Assembly: GCA_964587655.1 (NCBI GenBank) | Contig: CAZPMT010000006.1 | Coordinates: forward strand, 33,122-97,121 | Direction: 5' to 3' | Length of the DNA stretch: 64,000 nt | From: CAZPMT01 sp964587655 | GTDB lineage: Bacteria; Hydrogenedentota; Hydrogenedentia; Hydrogenedentales; SLHB01 | In this document: positions 51,863 to 61,257 of the stretch, one piece after another | How the letters are laid out: each line of letters starts with the position of its first letter | Numbering within the stretch: the stretch's first letter is position 1 | The notes under the pieces: generated by a model | Seen by the model: only the letters and a program-made list of their open reading frames with translations | Told to the model about the DNA's origin: nothing | Database searches by the model: none | Program-made: the position numbers and the translations under genes

Positions 51863-53320
51863 TCACTTCCGAATAGTTTGCAGCAGGCGGCCTTCGTTGT
51901 CATAGATTCGAGCTTCGAGCGGCGCGTGCCCGACGGCATGGGTCGCGCACGCGTGACATGGGTCGTATGGGCGAAAGGCCATTTCGACCATGTTGAGCAG
52001 GCCGTCCGAGACGTTCCCGTTCTTGATCATGCCCTTCGCCGCCTTTTCCACGGACATGGCCATGGGCGCCGCATTGTGGTTTGTCGCCACGATGAGGTTG
52101 ACCTTGGTGAGGATGCCGTCGTCATCCGTCCAGTAGTGATGGATGAGAGTGCCGCGGGGCGCTTCGACGATCCCGACGCCCTCGCGCGGCGTCTGCGTGG
52201 GCACGACCCGGATGTGCAGGCCTGTAATCTCAGGATCTTCGAGCAATTCTTTCATTCGTTCAGCGGCATACAGCGCCTCGACCAGCCGGGCCCAGTGAAA
52301 CGCGAGCGTCGCATGCGCGGGCTTGCCGCCAAGCGTCTCGAAAAACTTCTCGTATGCCTCCTGGGCAAGAAGCGTAGCCATGCCATCCGCGGCGTTCAGC
52401 CGGGCTAACGGCGCCACCCGATAAACACCGCTTGCCGGCCCGTCGACAAATCCCTTCCAACCCACGCTCTTCAGAAACGGGAAGGTGATATAGGACCACG
52501 GCTCCACGTGTTCGGCGATATGCTGGGCGTAGTCTCTGGGATGGAACTTGGCGACTTCCTTTCCTGCAGGATCAACGACGCGGACCATGCCGTCGTAGAA
52601 GTTCACCTTGTTGTTCTCATCGACCAGGCCCATGTAGTAGGTCTTGTGCGCGTAGGCGTCGTTGAGAATAAGATCGACGTATTCTTTGTTGGCCAGGACG
52701 ACGTCATCGAACAATTGGAGTGCGAACTGGGCGAAGTCGATGGCGAAGTTGGCTGTTTGGAGAAACTTCTGGCGGTCTTCTTCCGTGAGACCCTTGGAAA
52801 CGCCGCCCGGCAAGCCGAAGACCGGGTGAATCACTTTGCCCATCATCGTTTCCAGAATCTGGCGGCACTCGCGGCGCACGCGGATGACCTGCCCGGCGAT
52901 CTCGAGTCCCACCTTGGCAATAACGCCCAGAATATTCCTTTCGGCGGCGGGCGCAGTGGGACCCACCACGAAGTCCGGCCCTCCCAGGAAAAAGAAATGC
53001 AGGAAATGGTCCTCAACAATGAAGGTGCTATATGCCAGTTCCCGGAGCTTCTTGGCGGTCGGCGGCGGTTCGACCTTCCACAGGTCGTCGAGGCATTTCG
53101 TCGACGCCATGTGATGTGCGGTGGGGCAGACCCCGCAGATGCGCGGGGTAATGCGCGGCATTTCCTCCGCGGGCCGTCCGATGGAGAACGTTTCGAAGCC
53201 GCGCAATTCGGGCACCTGGAAAAACGCCCGGTCCACGTTGCCGGAGTCGTCCAGAAAGATCTCGATCTTGCCGTGGCCTTCCAATCGCGTCACAGGATTG
53301 ATGGTGATTCGCTTGCTCAT
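51863..53320 (-). CDS. mvhA: [NiFe] hydrogenase large subunit, group 3 (MvhA/HoxH-like)
   Basis: 485 residues, the catalytic H2-activating subunit. L1 motif RICGVCPTAHH gives two nickel Cys residues (62 and 65). L2 motif DPCHACATH, about 26 residues from the end, gives the other pair and the His after which the protease cuts. EGHGKIEIF at the N-terminus is also conserved. There is no selenocysteine. The subunit type, and the MvhG/MvhD/Hdr neighbours, indicate a group 3c-like cytoplasmic enzyme. It starts 10 nt after mvhG. Confidence 0.93.
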   Translation of the reverse strand: MSKRITINPVTRLEGHGKIEIFLDDSGNVDRAFFQVPELRGFETFSIGRPAEEMPRITPRICGVCPTAHHMASTKCLDDLWKVEPPPTAKKLRELAYSTFIVEDHFLHFFFLGGPDFVVGPTAPAAERNILGVIAKVGLEIAGQVIRVRRECRQILETMMGKVIHPVFGLPGGVSKGLTEEDRQKFLQTANFAIDFAQFALQLFDDVVLANKEYVDLILNDAYAHKTYYMGLVDENNKVNFYDGMVRVVDPAGKEVAKFHPRDYAQHIAEHVEPWSYITFPFLKSVGWKGFVDGPASGVYRVAPLARLNAADGMATLLAQEAYEKFFETLGGKPAHATLAFHWARLVEALYAAERMKELLEDPEITGLHIRVVPTQTPREGVGIVEAPRGTLIHHYWTDDDGILTKVNLIVATNHNAAPMAMSVEKAAKGMIKNGNVSDGLLNMVEMAFRPYDPCHACATHAVGHAPLEARIYDNEGRLLQTIRK

Positions 53321-53330
53321 CGTGCATCTC

Positions 53331-54293
53331 CTACGGTACGCGCCGCTTCAACAACGATGCCGGAAGACTGAACCGATACAAGGTCCCCAAGGGATCGACC
53401 ATGGTATCGGCGAGCGCGCGGGCCGCCTCTTCCGTGTTGGCTTCGCCAAGGGATCCCAAGGCGCTCAACATCTTCGTGCCCATGTCCAACGCCCCAGGGG
53501 TAGGTCCGAAACATCCGCGACATGGCATGTTCCCGTGGATGCACCGTTCGCCGCAGCCGGTGCGCGTCGCCGGGCCCAGGCACACGTAGCCCTGCGCCAA
53601 GAAACATTCCTCGGGATTCGGGGTGCTGGTCGCCACCCGCTTGAACGTCTTGATGACGAGGGTCTCCGGTTTGGTCTCGTTCAGCGGGCAGGATTCGCAG
53701 AGGGACTTCTCCGGGGCCAGCACGGAACCTTTCGGCGGCAACTCGCCTTTCAGGATAGCGCCGACGGCCTCGGCCACGAGCTTGGCCGGCGGCGGGCAGC
53801 CCGGCAGGTAGTAATCCACGTCGATTACTTGGTCAAGCGGTTTGACATCCTTCCAGAACACCGGGAGATCGAGATCATAACCATTAACCGTAGTGTGAAT
53901 TTGCGGCTCCGTGTTGCTCGGATTGTCCAGCGTAATGGCCCGGTGATATTTATTGGCCAGGATCTCTTCGCGCGTGGTGCAGTTCGCAAGGCCCGGGATG
54001 CCGCCCATGTGCGCGCACGAGCCGAACGCCACGACCATCGAACACTTCTCGCGCAACAACCGAACCCACTCCTCCTGTTCCGAAAGGCGGACAGCACCGT
54101 TGATGAAGGCCACGGCGACGTCCCCAGGCTGCCAGGCTTCGACGTCTTTGAGCTTGAAGTCCAGGGCGACGGGCCACAGGACAATGTCGACGGCGTCCAC
54201 CACCTTGAGGATGTCTTCGGCCAAATCCACGATGGTTTCTTCGCAGCCGCCGCACGAGGCGCACCAGTAAAAGGCCACTTTCGGTTTTGGCAT
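53331..54293 (-). CDS. mvhG: [NiFe] hydrogenase small subunit (MvhG-like)
   Basis: 320 residues. CASCGGCEETIVD near the N-terminus gives the proximal [4Fe-4S] Cys pair, GSCAHMGGIPG the third and YYLPGCPPP the fourth. A C-terminal extension (CESCPLNETKP; CGERCIHGNMPCRGCFGP) supplies further clusters. There is no twin-arginine signal, so the enzyme is cytoplasmic. It passes electrons from MvhA to MvhD and the Hdr module. Confidence 0.92.
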   Translation of the reverse strand: MPKPKVAFYWCASCGGCEETIVDLAEDILKVVDAVDIVLWPVALDFKLKDVEAWQPGDVAVAFINGAVRLSEQEEWVRLLREKCSMVVAFGSCAHMGGIPGLANCTTREEILANKYHRAITLDNPSNTEPQIHTTVNGYDLDLPVFWKDVKPLDQVIDVDYYLPGCPPPAKLVAEAVGAILKGELPPKGSVLAPEKSLCESCPLNETKPETLVIKTFKRVATSTPNPEECFLAQGYVCLGPATRTGCGERCIHGNMPCRGCFGPTPGALDMGTKMLSALGSLGEANTEEAARALADTMVDPLGTLYRFSLPASLLKRRVP

Positions 54294-54313
54294 ATCGCCT
54301 TCCTCAATGAGTT

Positions 54314-54757
54314 CTAGGCGCTCTCACACAGCGCCTCCGTCCGCTCTCTCCAGTTCAACGGTCCCAATGCGCGCACCTGCTCCGTAAACTCCCGCACCAG
54401 TACGGCAAACTGTTCGCCCTCGGAAGCGGAGACCCATTCCAATCGGACCCGTCCGGCTTCGATTCCGAACTGCTCGAGCAGCCGCACCAGCATGGGGTAG
54501 CGCCGCATGGCCTTAAAGTTGCCTTCGGAATAGTGGCAGTCGCCGGGATGGCACCCGGCAATGAGCACGCCGTCTGCGCCGTCCGCGAGCGCCTTTACCA
54601 CAAACGTTGGGTCAACGCGCCCGGAACACATCACGCGGATGCCCGCAAGGTTCGCCGGATATTGCACGCGGCTGGTTCCGGCGAGATCGGCCCCGGTGTA
54701 GGAGCACCAGCGGCACAAAAATCCCACGATTCTCGGCTCGAATCCCTCTACGGCCAT
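54314..54757 (-). CDS. mvhD: Hydrogenase/Hdr linker iron-sulfur subunit MvhD
   Basis: 147 residues, normal size. CRWCSYTGADLAG, IRVMCSGRVDP and GADGVLIAGCHPGDCHYSEGN (trimmed to the motif) carry the [2Fe-2S] Cys ligands. MvhD is the bridge between MvhG and HdrA in methanogens and in many bacterial bifurcating complexes. Here it follows the gene that encodes the C-terminal half of HdrA, the part that contacts MvhD. Confidence 0.93.
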   Translation of the reverse strand: MAVEGFEPRIVGFLCRWCSYTGADLAGTSRVQYPANLAGIRVMCSGRVDPTFVVKALADGADGVLIAGCHPGDCHYSEGNFKAMRRYPMLVRLLEQFGIEAGRVRLEWVSASEGEQFAVLVREFTEQVRALGPLNWRERTEALCESA

Positions 54758-54776
54758 CGTCCCATCTCCTCGGTAC

Positions 54777-54795
54777 GACGGGTTTCAAACCCGTC
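54777..54795. repeat. Short intergenic palindrome (GACGGGTTT-AAACCCGTC)
   Basis: 9-nt perfect arms around one base, in the 45-nt gap between mvhD and the upstream fusion gene, the only sizeable gap inside the operon core. A similar element, GGTCCGGTT-TGT-AACCGGACC, is at 63959-63979. Confidence 0.7.
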
Positions 54796-54802
54796 CTACT
54801 TG

Positions 54803-56611
54803 CTAGACCAACGCCTGCGGCGCGTCGGCCAGGATCCCTTCCATTTCCGCAAAGATCTGCACGTCCTCGAAGTTCTTCTGTCGCGCTGCCCCGGAAGGAC
54901 ATGCCGCGGCGCATGTGCCGCAGCCTTTGCACAGTTCTTCAATTACGACGGAGATCTTTTTCTCCTCGTTAAACTCGATCGCGGCGTACGGGCACGTCGA
55001 AATGCAGAGCCTGCATCCTGCACAAAGATCCTCGTTGATCTCCGTCGTAATCGGTTCGAGGACGACCTTGCCTTTGTCGATAAGGGACAGTGCGCCCGCG
55101 GCGGCGGCGCCCCCCTGAGCGACCGCGTCGGGGATGTCTTTGGGTCCCTGGCATGCGCCGGCAAGATAGATGCCGTCGGAGGCCGTATCGACGGGCGCCA
55201 GCTTCGGATGCTTTTCGAGGAAGAAAGCGCCCTGGGTGCAGCTCAACGAGAGGGTGCGAGCGAGGTCGTCAGCGCCCTTGGCGGGTTTCAGGCCCGCCGA
55301 GAGAATCACCATGTCGACCGGGACGCGGCGCGTGATGCCCAGGAGCGTGTCTTCGGCCACGACAATTAGCTTGCCCTCTTCCTCGCTCGACTCGGCGACG
55401 TCCGTGACTTCGGCGGCTTTGCCGCGAATGAAATGCACGCCTTCGCTCAACACGCGCTTGTAAAACTCCTCGTATCCTTTTCCAAATGCGCGCATGTCGA
55501 TGTAAAAGTTGTAGACGTCCGCGTGGGTCTTCTCGTGGATGATGTGCGCGAACTTCAGAGAGTACATGCAGCACACGCGCGAGCAGTATTTCTGGTAGTT
55601 CTCGTCGCGGCTGCCGATGCAGTGCAGGACGGCGACCGCCTTCGGCGGGGTACCGTCTTTGCGGAGGATCTTGCCTCCCGTGGGTCCGCTGGCATGGCTC
55701 AGGCGTTCGAACTCCAGCGCCGAGATGACGTTGTCCAGACGGCCGTAGCCGTACCGTTCGATAGGTTTCGCGTCAAACAACTCGAAGCCGGTCGCTACGA
55801 TGATTGCGCCGACCTCCAACTCGACGGTCGTGTCTTCCTGTGCGTGATTGATGGCCTTGTTCTCGCAGTTGTCCTCGCACACCTTGCAACCGCCGGTCTT
55901 GAAGTTCATGCAGTTCACGCTGTCGATCACGGGCACGCGCGGAACCGCTTGTGGAAACGGTACGAAGATGGGCTTGCGATTCGTCAGTCCCTGTTCGAAC
56001 TCGAAAGGGATCTTCTTCGGCACGTGCGTCCAGATCCGCTGATGTTCGATTGCGCCGGTCGGGCAAACGGAACTGCACGCGCCGCACGTCATGCAAACTT
56101 CGGCCGGTTCGCCGAACGGCGTGGTAATGCTTCGGCTGCCGCCGCGCCCCGCAAAGCTCAGCGCGCCAATCTTGAGTACGTCGTCGCACAGGCGCACGCA
56201 CATGCCGCACATGATGCAGCCGTGCGGGCCCGTGATCGTGCTCGGCTCGCCTACGGGCTTGCGAAACCGCGTTTTCCCAACGCCGAATTGCACCGCCATC
56301 CGCTTTATGACAGGCGAGTCCGGACACCGCGCCAGGAGCAACTCCGCCAGCATCTTCCGTATCCGCAGCACCTTCTCGGATTCCGTGCTGACCTGCATGC
56401 CTTCGGCCACGGGAAGGGTGCACGACGTGACTAGCTTGGTTTTGCCGCGGTGCGTGACTTCCACGATGCACAGCCGGCACGCCCCATACGGCGGCAGCGA
56501 CTCGTGGTCGCACAGCGTGGGGATGGGAATGCCCGCGGTCCGCGCGGCCTTCAACACGGAGGTCCCGCTCTCCACGGAAACCCGTCTGCCGTCAATCGCA
56601 AGGTTGACCAT
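54803..56611 (-). CDS. Fusion: NuoG/HoxU-type [2Fe-2S] domain + C-terminal half of HdrA
   Basis: 602 residues. Residues 1-80 are a NuoG-like [2Fe-2S] domain (Cys 34, 45, 48, 64), then a His/Cys region and two [4Fe-4S] sets (CIMCGMCVRLC ~132-142; CMTCGACSSVCP ~173-183). From ~203 the sequence is HdrA: EFEQGLTNRKPIFVPFPQAVP, VGAIIVATGFELFD, ALEFERLSHASGPTGGK, the Cys cluster at CIGSRDENYQKYCSRVCCMY, and two C-terminal ferredoxin sets (~530-575). The FAD-binding GxGxxG half of HdrA is absent here and is found in the gene at 58515-59804. The protein would connect NADH-derived electrons to the HdrA flavin and MvhD. Confidence 0.9.
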   Translation of the reverse strand: MVNLAIDGRRVSVESGTSVLKAARTAGIPIPTLCDHESLPPYGACRLCIVEVTHRGKTKLVTSCTLPVAEGMQVSTESEKVLRIRKMLAELLLARCPDSPVIKRMAVQFGVGKTRFRKPVGEPSTITGPHGCIMCGMCVRLCDDVLKIGALSFAGRGGSRSITTPFGEPAEVCMTCGACSSVCPTGAIEHQRIWTHVPKKIPFEFEQGLTNRKPIFVPFPQAVPRVPVIDSVNCMNFKTGGCKVCEDNCENKAINHAQEDTTVELEVGAIIVATGFELFDAKPIERYGYGRLDNVISALEFERLSHASGPTGGKILRKDGTPPKAVAVLHCIGSRDENYQKYCSRVCCMYSLKFAHIIHEKTHADVYNFYIDMRAFGKGYEEFYKRVLSEGVHFIRGKAAEVTDVAESSEEEGKLIVVAEDTLLGITRRVPVDMVILSAGLKPAKGADDLARTLSLSCTQGAFFLEKHPKLAPVDTASDGIYLAGACQGPKDIPDAVAQGGAAAAGALSLIDKGKVVLEPITTEINEDLCAGCRLCISTCPYAAIEFNEEKKISVVIEELCKGCGTCAAACPSGAARQKNFEDVQIFAEMEGILADAPQALV

Positions 56612-56629
56612 GCCTGCAACTCCTTGTCG

Positions 56630-58507
56630 CTAGTTTCGGACCACGGCCTCGTGCTTGCACGTGTCGTAGCACACGCCGCACTTGGTGCACTTGGCGCGCT
56701 CGATGCGGTGCGCCTTTTTCCGCTCGCCGGTGATCGCGCCCGCAGAACAGTCGCGTGCACACAACATGCAGCCCGTGCACTTCTCCGCGTCGATGCCATA
56801 CGTCACCAGCGCTTTGCACACGCCCGCGTGACACTTCCGGTCGCGGATGTGCGTCTCGTACTCCTCGGGAAAGTAGCGCAGCGTCGTCAGTACCGGATTG
56901 GGCGCGGTCGCCCCCAACTGGCACAGCGAGGCCTCCGTAACGACTTCCGCCAGTTCCTGCAACAACGGGAGGTCTTCATGCTTGCCCCGGCCCTCGCAGA
57001 TTTCCGTGAGGATCATACCCATTTGGACAATGCCTTCGCGGCACGGTGTGCATTTGCCGCAAGACTCGTTCTCGAGGAACCGGGTGAAGAAACGGGCGAA
57101 GTCCACCATGCAGTTGTCCTCGTCCATGACGATCATGCCGCCGGAACCCATCATAGTGCCCGCCTCGACCAGTTGGTCATAGTCGATGGGCAGGTCGAGA
57201 TGCCTTTCCGCCAGCACGCCTCCGGACGGGCCGCCGGTCTGCACGCCCTTGAGTTTCTTGCCGTTCTTCACTCCGCCGCCGATGTCGAACACGATGTGAC
57301 GGAGCGTGGCGCCCATGGGCACCTCGACGAGCCCGGTGTTGTTCACCTTGCCCACGAGCGAAAAGATCTTCGTGCCTTTACTGCCGCCCCACGGGTTCTC
57401 CGCGACGTCGCCGGTCCCGATCTGAGTGAACCATTCGGCGCCCCGGTTGATGATGACGGGGATGTTCGCCCAAGTCTCGACATTGTTCAGGTTCGACGGT
57501 TTGTCCCAAAGGCCGCTTTCCACCGTGTGGATGTGCTTGGCGCGCGGTTCGCCGACCCGCCCTTCGAGGGACGCCATCAGCGCGGTTGACTCGCCGCACA
57601 CGAACGCGCCGCCGCCGCGTACGATCGTGATGTCGAACCGCAGCCCTGTGCCCAGAATGTTCTCGCCCAAAAATCCCGTCTTCCGCGCATCCTCGATGGC
57701 CTGCGCCATGAGGTCGACCGCCAGGGGATACTCGGTGCGGACATAGATGTAGCCTTCCGTTGCGCCGATCGCGTAGGCGCCGATGATCATGCCATCTATA
57801 ACGGAGTGCGGATTGCCCTCCAACAGGCTGCGGTTGGCATAGGCCCCGGGATCGCCTTCGTCCGCGTTACAGATGACGAACTTGAGATCGCCGGGCGCCT
57901 TGCGACACGACGCCCACTTAACGCCTGTCGGAAAACCTGCGCCGCCACGCCCGCGCAATCCAGACTTCGTGACCTCGTCGACGATCTGCTCGGGAGTCAT
58001 TTGCGTCAGCGCCTTCACCAACGCGCTGTAACCGCCGATGCGAATATAGTCGTCGATGCTGCGCGGGTCGAGTTCGAGGTTCGCGCCGAAGATGAGGCGA
58101 TTCTGCCGTTTGTAGAAGGGAAGGTCTTCGTGGCGCTTGATTATGTGTCCGTCCGGGTCCGTGTAGAACAGGCGCTCGATGTGCTCCCCGCGCAGCAGCG
58201 TCTTCTCCACGATTTCCTCGACGTCGTCGGCCGTCACCGAGACGTAGAGCAGTCCTTCGGGCTGCAGCACCATCAGCGGTCCGCGCTCGCAAAAGCCGTG
58301 ACATCCCGTGACCCGGATATCGATTCTTTTCCGGATGCCTCGCTTCTCGAGTGCGTCCCGCAAGGCGTCGATTACATCCTGGGCCCTGGTGGCGAGGCAG
58401 CCGGTGCCGCCGCAGATCAGGACCGTGGATCGTTCGGGATCGCGCTCGGCCAACACCCTGCAACGGTACGCGTCAACTTGTTCGGGTACGGTGAACTTGG
58501 GAGCCAT
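56630..58507 (-). CDS. nuoF: NADH-binding flavoprotein subunit (NuoF/HoxF/HydB type)
   Basis: 625 residues. Residues ~1-110 are a thioredoxin-like [2Fe-2S] domain (CGGTGC, then TGCHGFCERG). The core has the NADH/FMN motifs GLRGRGGAGFPTGVKW, CNADEGDPGAY and GAGAYICGE-like GGGAFVCGESTAL. ESCGKCTPCREG supplies the N3 [4Fe-4S] Cys residues. The C-terminus adds two ferredoxin clusters (CTGCMLCARDCSAGA; CTKCGVCYDTCKHEA). This is the plan of bifurcating HydB-type subunits. It starts 7 nt after the preceding gene stop. Confidence 0.92.
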   Translation of the reverse strand: MAPKFTVPEQVDAYRCRVLAERDPERSTVLICGGTGCLATRAQDVIDALRDALEKRGIRKRIDIRVTGCHGFCERGPLMVLQPEGLLYVSVTADDVEEIVEKTLLRGEHIERLFYTDPDGHIIKRHEDLPFYKRQNRLIFGANLELDPRSIDDYIRIGGYSALVKALTQMTPEQIVDEVTKSGLRGRGGAGFPTGVKWASCRKAPGDLKFVICNADEGDPGAYANRSLLEGNPHSVIDGMIIGAYAIGATEGYIYVRTEYPLAVDLMAQAIEDARKTGFLGENILGTGLRFDITIVRGGGAFVCGESTALMASLEGRVGEPRAKHIHTVESGLWDKPSNLNNVETWANIPVIINRGAEWFTQIGTGDVAENPWGGSKGTKIFSLVGKVNNTGLVEVPMGATLRHIVFDIGGGVKNGKKLKGVQTGGPSGGVLAERHLDLPIDYDQLVEAGTMMGSGGMIVMDEDNCMVDFARFFTRFLENESCGKCTPCREGIVQMGMILTEICEGRGKHEDLPLLQELAEVVTEASLCQLGATAPNPVLTTLRYFPEEYETHIRDRKCHAGVCKALVTYGIDAEKCTGCMLCARDCSAGAITGERKKAHRIERAKCTKCGVCYDTCKHEAVVRN

Positions 58508-58514
58508 AGTGATT

Positions 58515-59804
58515 TCATTCCTGCTTGTAGCTGTCCAAGACCTTCTCCAACTTCCGGCGATTCAGGTTGCCGTAGTATCTGGCATCTATGACCACAAGCG
58601 GCGAAAGTGCGCACGCGCCCAGACAGTTCACGGTCTGAAGCGTGAACTTGCGGTCCTGGGTGGTTTCGCCGGCCTTGACTTCCAGCCGTTCTTCCAGGGC
58701 GTCCAACAGGCGTTGCGCGCCTTTGATGTGGCATGACGTTCCCAGGCACACCTTGATGGTGTGTTCCCCGCGAGGGACCAAGCTGAACGCCGTGTAGAAC
58801 GTGGCCACGTGGTAGATCCGAGAAAGCGGCATGTTCAGGTGCTGACTGATGTACTTGAGGCTTTCCGGGGGAAGATGGCGATATTCGATATTGATGTCCT
58901 GCAGCACGGAAATGAGCGGCGCGCGTTCGTGGCGATGGAGGTCCAGCGCCTTATCGATCGAGAGTTTCAACTCCAGCCCGATCTCGACGGGCTTGGGCCG
59001 CCGCGCTTCGCCGTTCGTCGGCATGAAGCGCACCGGGCAACGCTCGATGCACTGGCCGCACCCAGTGCACTTTTCCTCGTCGATGTACCGCGCCTTCCGC
59101 CGCACTTTCACCTTGAAATTGCCGACATAACCCGAGACGTCATCCACCTCGGAATACGTGAGCAATTGGATGTTGGGATGCTGGCCCACGGCCACCATCT
59201 TCGGCGTGAGAATGCACGCAGCGCAGTCCAGCGTCGGGAAAGTCTTGTCGAACTTGGCCATGTGGCCGCCGATGGACGGTTCCCGTTCCACCAGATACAC
59301 TTGCTTGCCCGCGTCGGCCAGCCGCAGCGCCGCTTCGATCCCCGCGATGCCCGCGCCCACCACGAGGGCCTTCGGCTTGACGGTGACTTCGCGCTGTTCC
59401 AGCGGCCGGTGATGGCGGACTCGCCGCACCGCGGCGCCGACCAACCGTTTCGCCTTGGATGTGGCTTTCTTACGGTCCGAGTGAACCCACGAGCACTGCT
59501 CGCGGATGTTCGACATTTGGAACAGAAACCGGTTGAGGCCGGCGTCTTCGCACGCCCCGCGGAATGTCCCTTCGTGCATCAGCGGCGAACACGAAGAAAC
59601 CACCACCCGCGACAGAGCCTGTTCCTCGATGTCTTTCTTGATGAGTTCCTGGCCCGGCTTCGAGCACATGTATTTGTACTCGCGGACCACGGCGACGTCC
59701 GGAAGCGTGCCCGCGTACTCCGCCAGTTCCGTGATGTCCACCGTTTGCGAGATGTTGGTCCCGCAATGGCAAATATACACTCCGATGCGTGTGCCGTTGT
59801 TCAT
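58515..59804 (-). CDS. Fusion: N-terminal half of HdrA + NuoE-type [2Fe-2S] subunit
   Basis: 429 residues from the ATG at 59804, which overlaps the hdrB stop (ATGA); the frame is open upstream to 60149 but is antisense-like there. Residues 1-255 are HdrA: VYICHCGTNIS, Cys at CSKPGQ and SSCSPLMHEGTF, the FAD loop VVGAGIAGIEAA (~148-159), CAACILTPKM, and a ferredoxin motif CTGCGQCIERCP (246-257). At ~275 the sequence becomes NuoE: four Cys at 353, 358, 394 and 398 (CLGTSC and CLGAC) and LPPESLKYISQHLNMPLS. The remainder of HdrA is encoded at 54803-56611. Confidence 0.9.
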   Translation of the reverse strand: MNNGTRIGVYICHCGTNISQTVDITELAEYAGTLPDVAVVREYKYMCSKPGQELIKKDIEEQALSRVVVSSCSPLMHEGTFRGACEDAGLNRFLFQMSNIREQCSWVHSDRKKATSKAKRLVGAAVRRVRHHRPLEQREVTVKPKALVVGAGIAGIEAALRLADAGKQVYLVEREPSIGGHMAKFDKTFPTLDCAACILTPKMVAVGQHPNIQLLTYSEVDDVSGYVGNFKVKVRRKARYIDEEKCTGCGQCIERCPVRFMPTNGEARRPKPVEIGLELKLSIDKALDLHRHERAPLISVLQDINIEYRHLPPESLKYISQHLNMPLSRIYHVATFYTAFSLVPRGEHTIKVCLGTSCHIKGAQRLLDALEERLEVKAGETTQDRKFTLQTVNCLGACALSPLVVIDARYYGNLNRRKLEKVLDSYKQE

Positions 59805-60691
59805 ACGCTCGCCACCTTTCCCGCCAACAAGGGTTCCACGGCCGTCAAGGAATCCCGCAAGGCCAATTCCTCGGAAGACAGACCAAACGCGTGTCCCATA
59901 AGCTGCGTGAAATACAGCACGGGGATGTGACAATCGCATTGCATGGCGTCGCTCACTTCCCGCTGATAGGCTTCGAGGTTCATCTGACACAGCGGGCAGC
60001 ATGTGATGATGCAATCCGCGCCCTTCGCTTTGGCGACTCTCAGCAGCTTGCCGGTCAGCTTGCGCCCGATGTCCGGCTGCGTCATCAGCATCATTCCGCC
60101 GCAGCACTTGGTCTTCAACGGGAACGGGACGGGTTCCGCGCCGAGCCACTCGACCAATCGGTCGACACGCTCGGGAAGCTCTTCACTGTCGATCTCCCCG
60201 AAGGGGCGGCTGACCTGGCATCCGTAGTAGCACGCGACGCGGAGACCATCCAGCGGCCGCACGACGCGTTGTTGTATTGTCTCTTCACCCGCGTCATTCA
60301 AGACCAGGTCGAGGAAATGGCGCACGCGGACCTTGCCGCCGTAGGTCATACCGCCTGCGGCGAGGGCGCGCCCGATCTTGGCGTACAACTCCGGATTGTC
60401 GGCCATGTACTTGTTCGCCTTGCGCAGGACCACGTAACAGCCGCTGCACGGCGTTACCAGGTCGCGCCCGGCTCTTTCGGCCAAGGCGAGATTGCGCGCG
60501 GACAGCACGAAGGCCCGTTCCTCGCGGATGGCGACGTAGGCCGTCGCGCCGCAGCAGTTCCAGTCATCCAATTCCACCAGTTCAAGACCGAGTTCGCGGG
60601 CCACGCTCCGGACCGAGACGTCGTACGCCTTGTTTGTGGCCATCTGTGAACAACCGGGGTAGTAAGAGTAAGTTGAAGGGCTCGTCGTCAT
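59801..60691 (-). CDS. hdrB: Heterodisulfide reductase subunit B (HdrB-like)
   Basis: 296 residues. Two CCG domains: DDWNCCGATAY with PCSGCYVVLRKANKY, and KTKCCGGMMLM with CCPLCQMNLEAYQ. In methanogen HdrB these bind two non-cubane [4Fe-4S] clusters that cleave the CoM-S-S-CoB disulfide; in bacteria the natural acceptor is unknown. It overlaps hdrC and the HdrA fusion gene by 4 nt each. Confidence 0.93.
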   Translation of the reverse strand: MTTSPSTYSYYPGCSQMATNKAYDVSVRSVARELGLELVELDDWNCCGATAYVAIREERAFVLSARNLALAERAGRDLVTPCSGCYVVLRKANKYMADNPELYAKIGRALAAGGMTYGGKVRVRHFLDLVLNDAGEETIQQRVVRPLDGLRVACYYGCQVSRPFGEIDSEELPERVDRLVEWLGAEPVPFPLKTKCCGGMMLMTQPDIGRKLTGKLLRVAKAKGADCIITCCPLCQMNLEAYQREVSDAMQCDCHIPVLYFTQLMGHAFGLSSEELALRDSLTAVEPLLAGKVASV

Positions 60692-61257
60692 TTGACGTGG
60701 TTCTCCTTGATGGCGGCCATCATCTTGCGGAGGTTTTCCGCACCCTGGATGTTATGGGGGCGCACGCGGGCCCGCCGGCGCATCAGCAATCGCAGCACCA
60801 GCGGAATCTGGCGGAGAAAACGGAAGGGATTCGTCCGCAGGTAGTACTTGCGGAGCAGTTCGGGTTCGTGGCTCCGGCCATGCGCGTCGACCGACTCCAC
60901 AAACGCCTGGGCCATTACCGCATTCGTCGTTCCCTTGGGATAGAGCCCGTGCTGCACCCCCAGGCGTTTCAACTCGTACATCACATCGGTGAACGGAATG
61001 CCCGCGGGGCAGCGCACCGTGCATGAATAACAGGAAGAACAGAGCCACACCGTGTTGGACTTCAACACGCGGTCGAGCATGTGGGCGCGCAACGCCGCAA
61101 TGACCTCCCGCGGGCTGTACTCCATCGCGGTGCTTGTGGGACAGGACGCCGAACACGTCCCGCATTGAATGCATTCGCGGATCTTCTTGCCATTGGGGAT
61201 GGCGCAAACGTTTCTCAGAAACACATCACACAGGTCTTCCATCGCCACCGCGTTCAT
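60688..61257 (-). CDS. hdrC: Heterodisulfide reductase subunit C (HdrC-like)
   Basis: 189 residues; GAGGAG 6 nt before the ATG. Two [4Fe-4S] motifs, CIQCGTCSASCPTS and CSSCYSCTVRCPAG, link HdrA electrons to HdrB. The rest is helical. First gene of a ten-gene operon running to the hydrogenase protease at 51302. Confidence 0.92.
   Translation of the reverse strand: MNAVAMEDLCDVFLRNVCAIPNGKKIRECIQCGTCSASCPTSTAMEYSPREVIAALRAHMLDRVLKSNTVWLCSSCYSCTVRCPAGIPFTDVMYELKRLGVQHGLYPKGTTNAVMAQAFVESVDAHGRSHEPELLRKYYLRTNPFRFLRQIPLVLRLLMRRRARVRPHNIQGAENLRKMMAAIKENHVK

Noticed and set aside
53121..54317. Long plus-strand frames across the hydrogenase operon
   Set aside because: All hydrogenase and Hdr subunits with Cys motifs are on the minus strand; the plus frames are antisense shadows.
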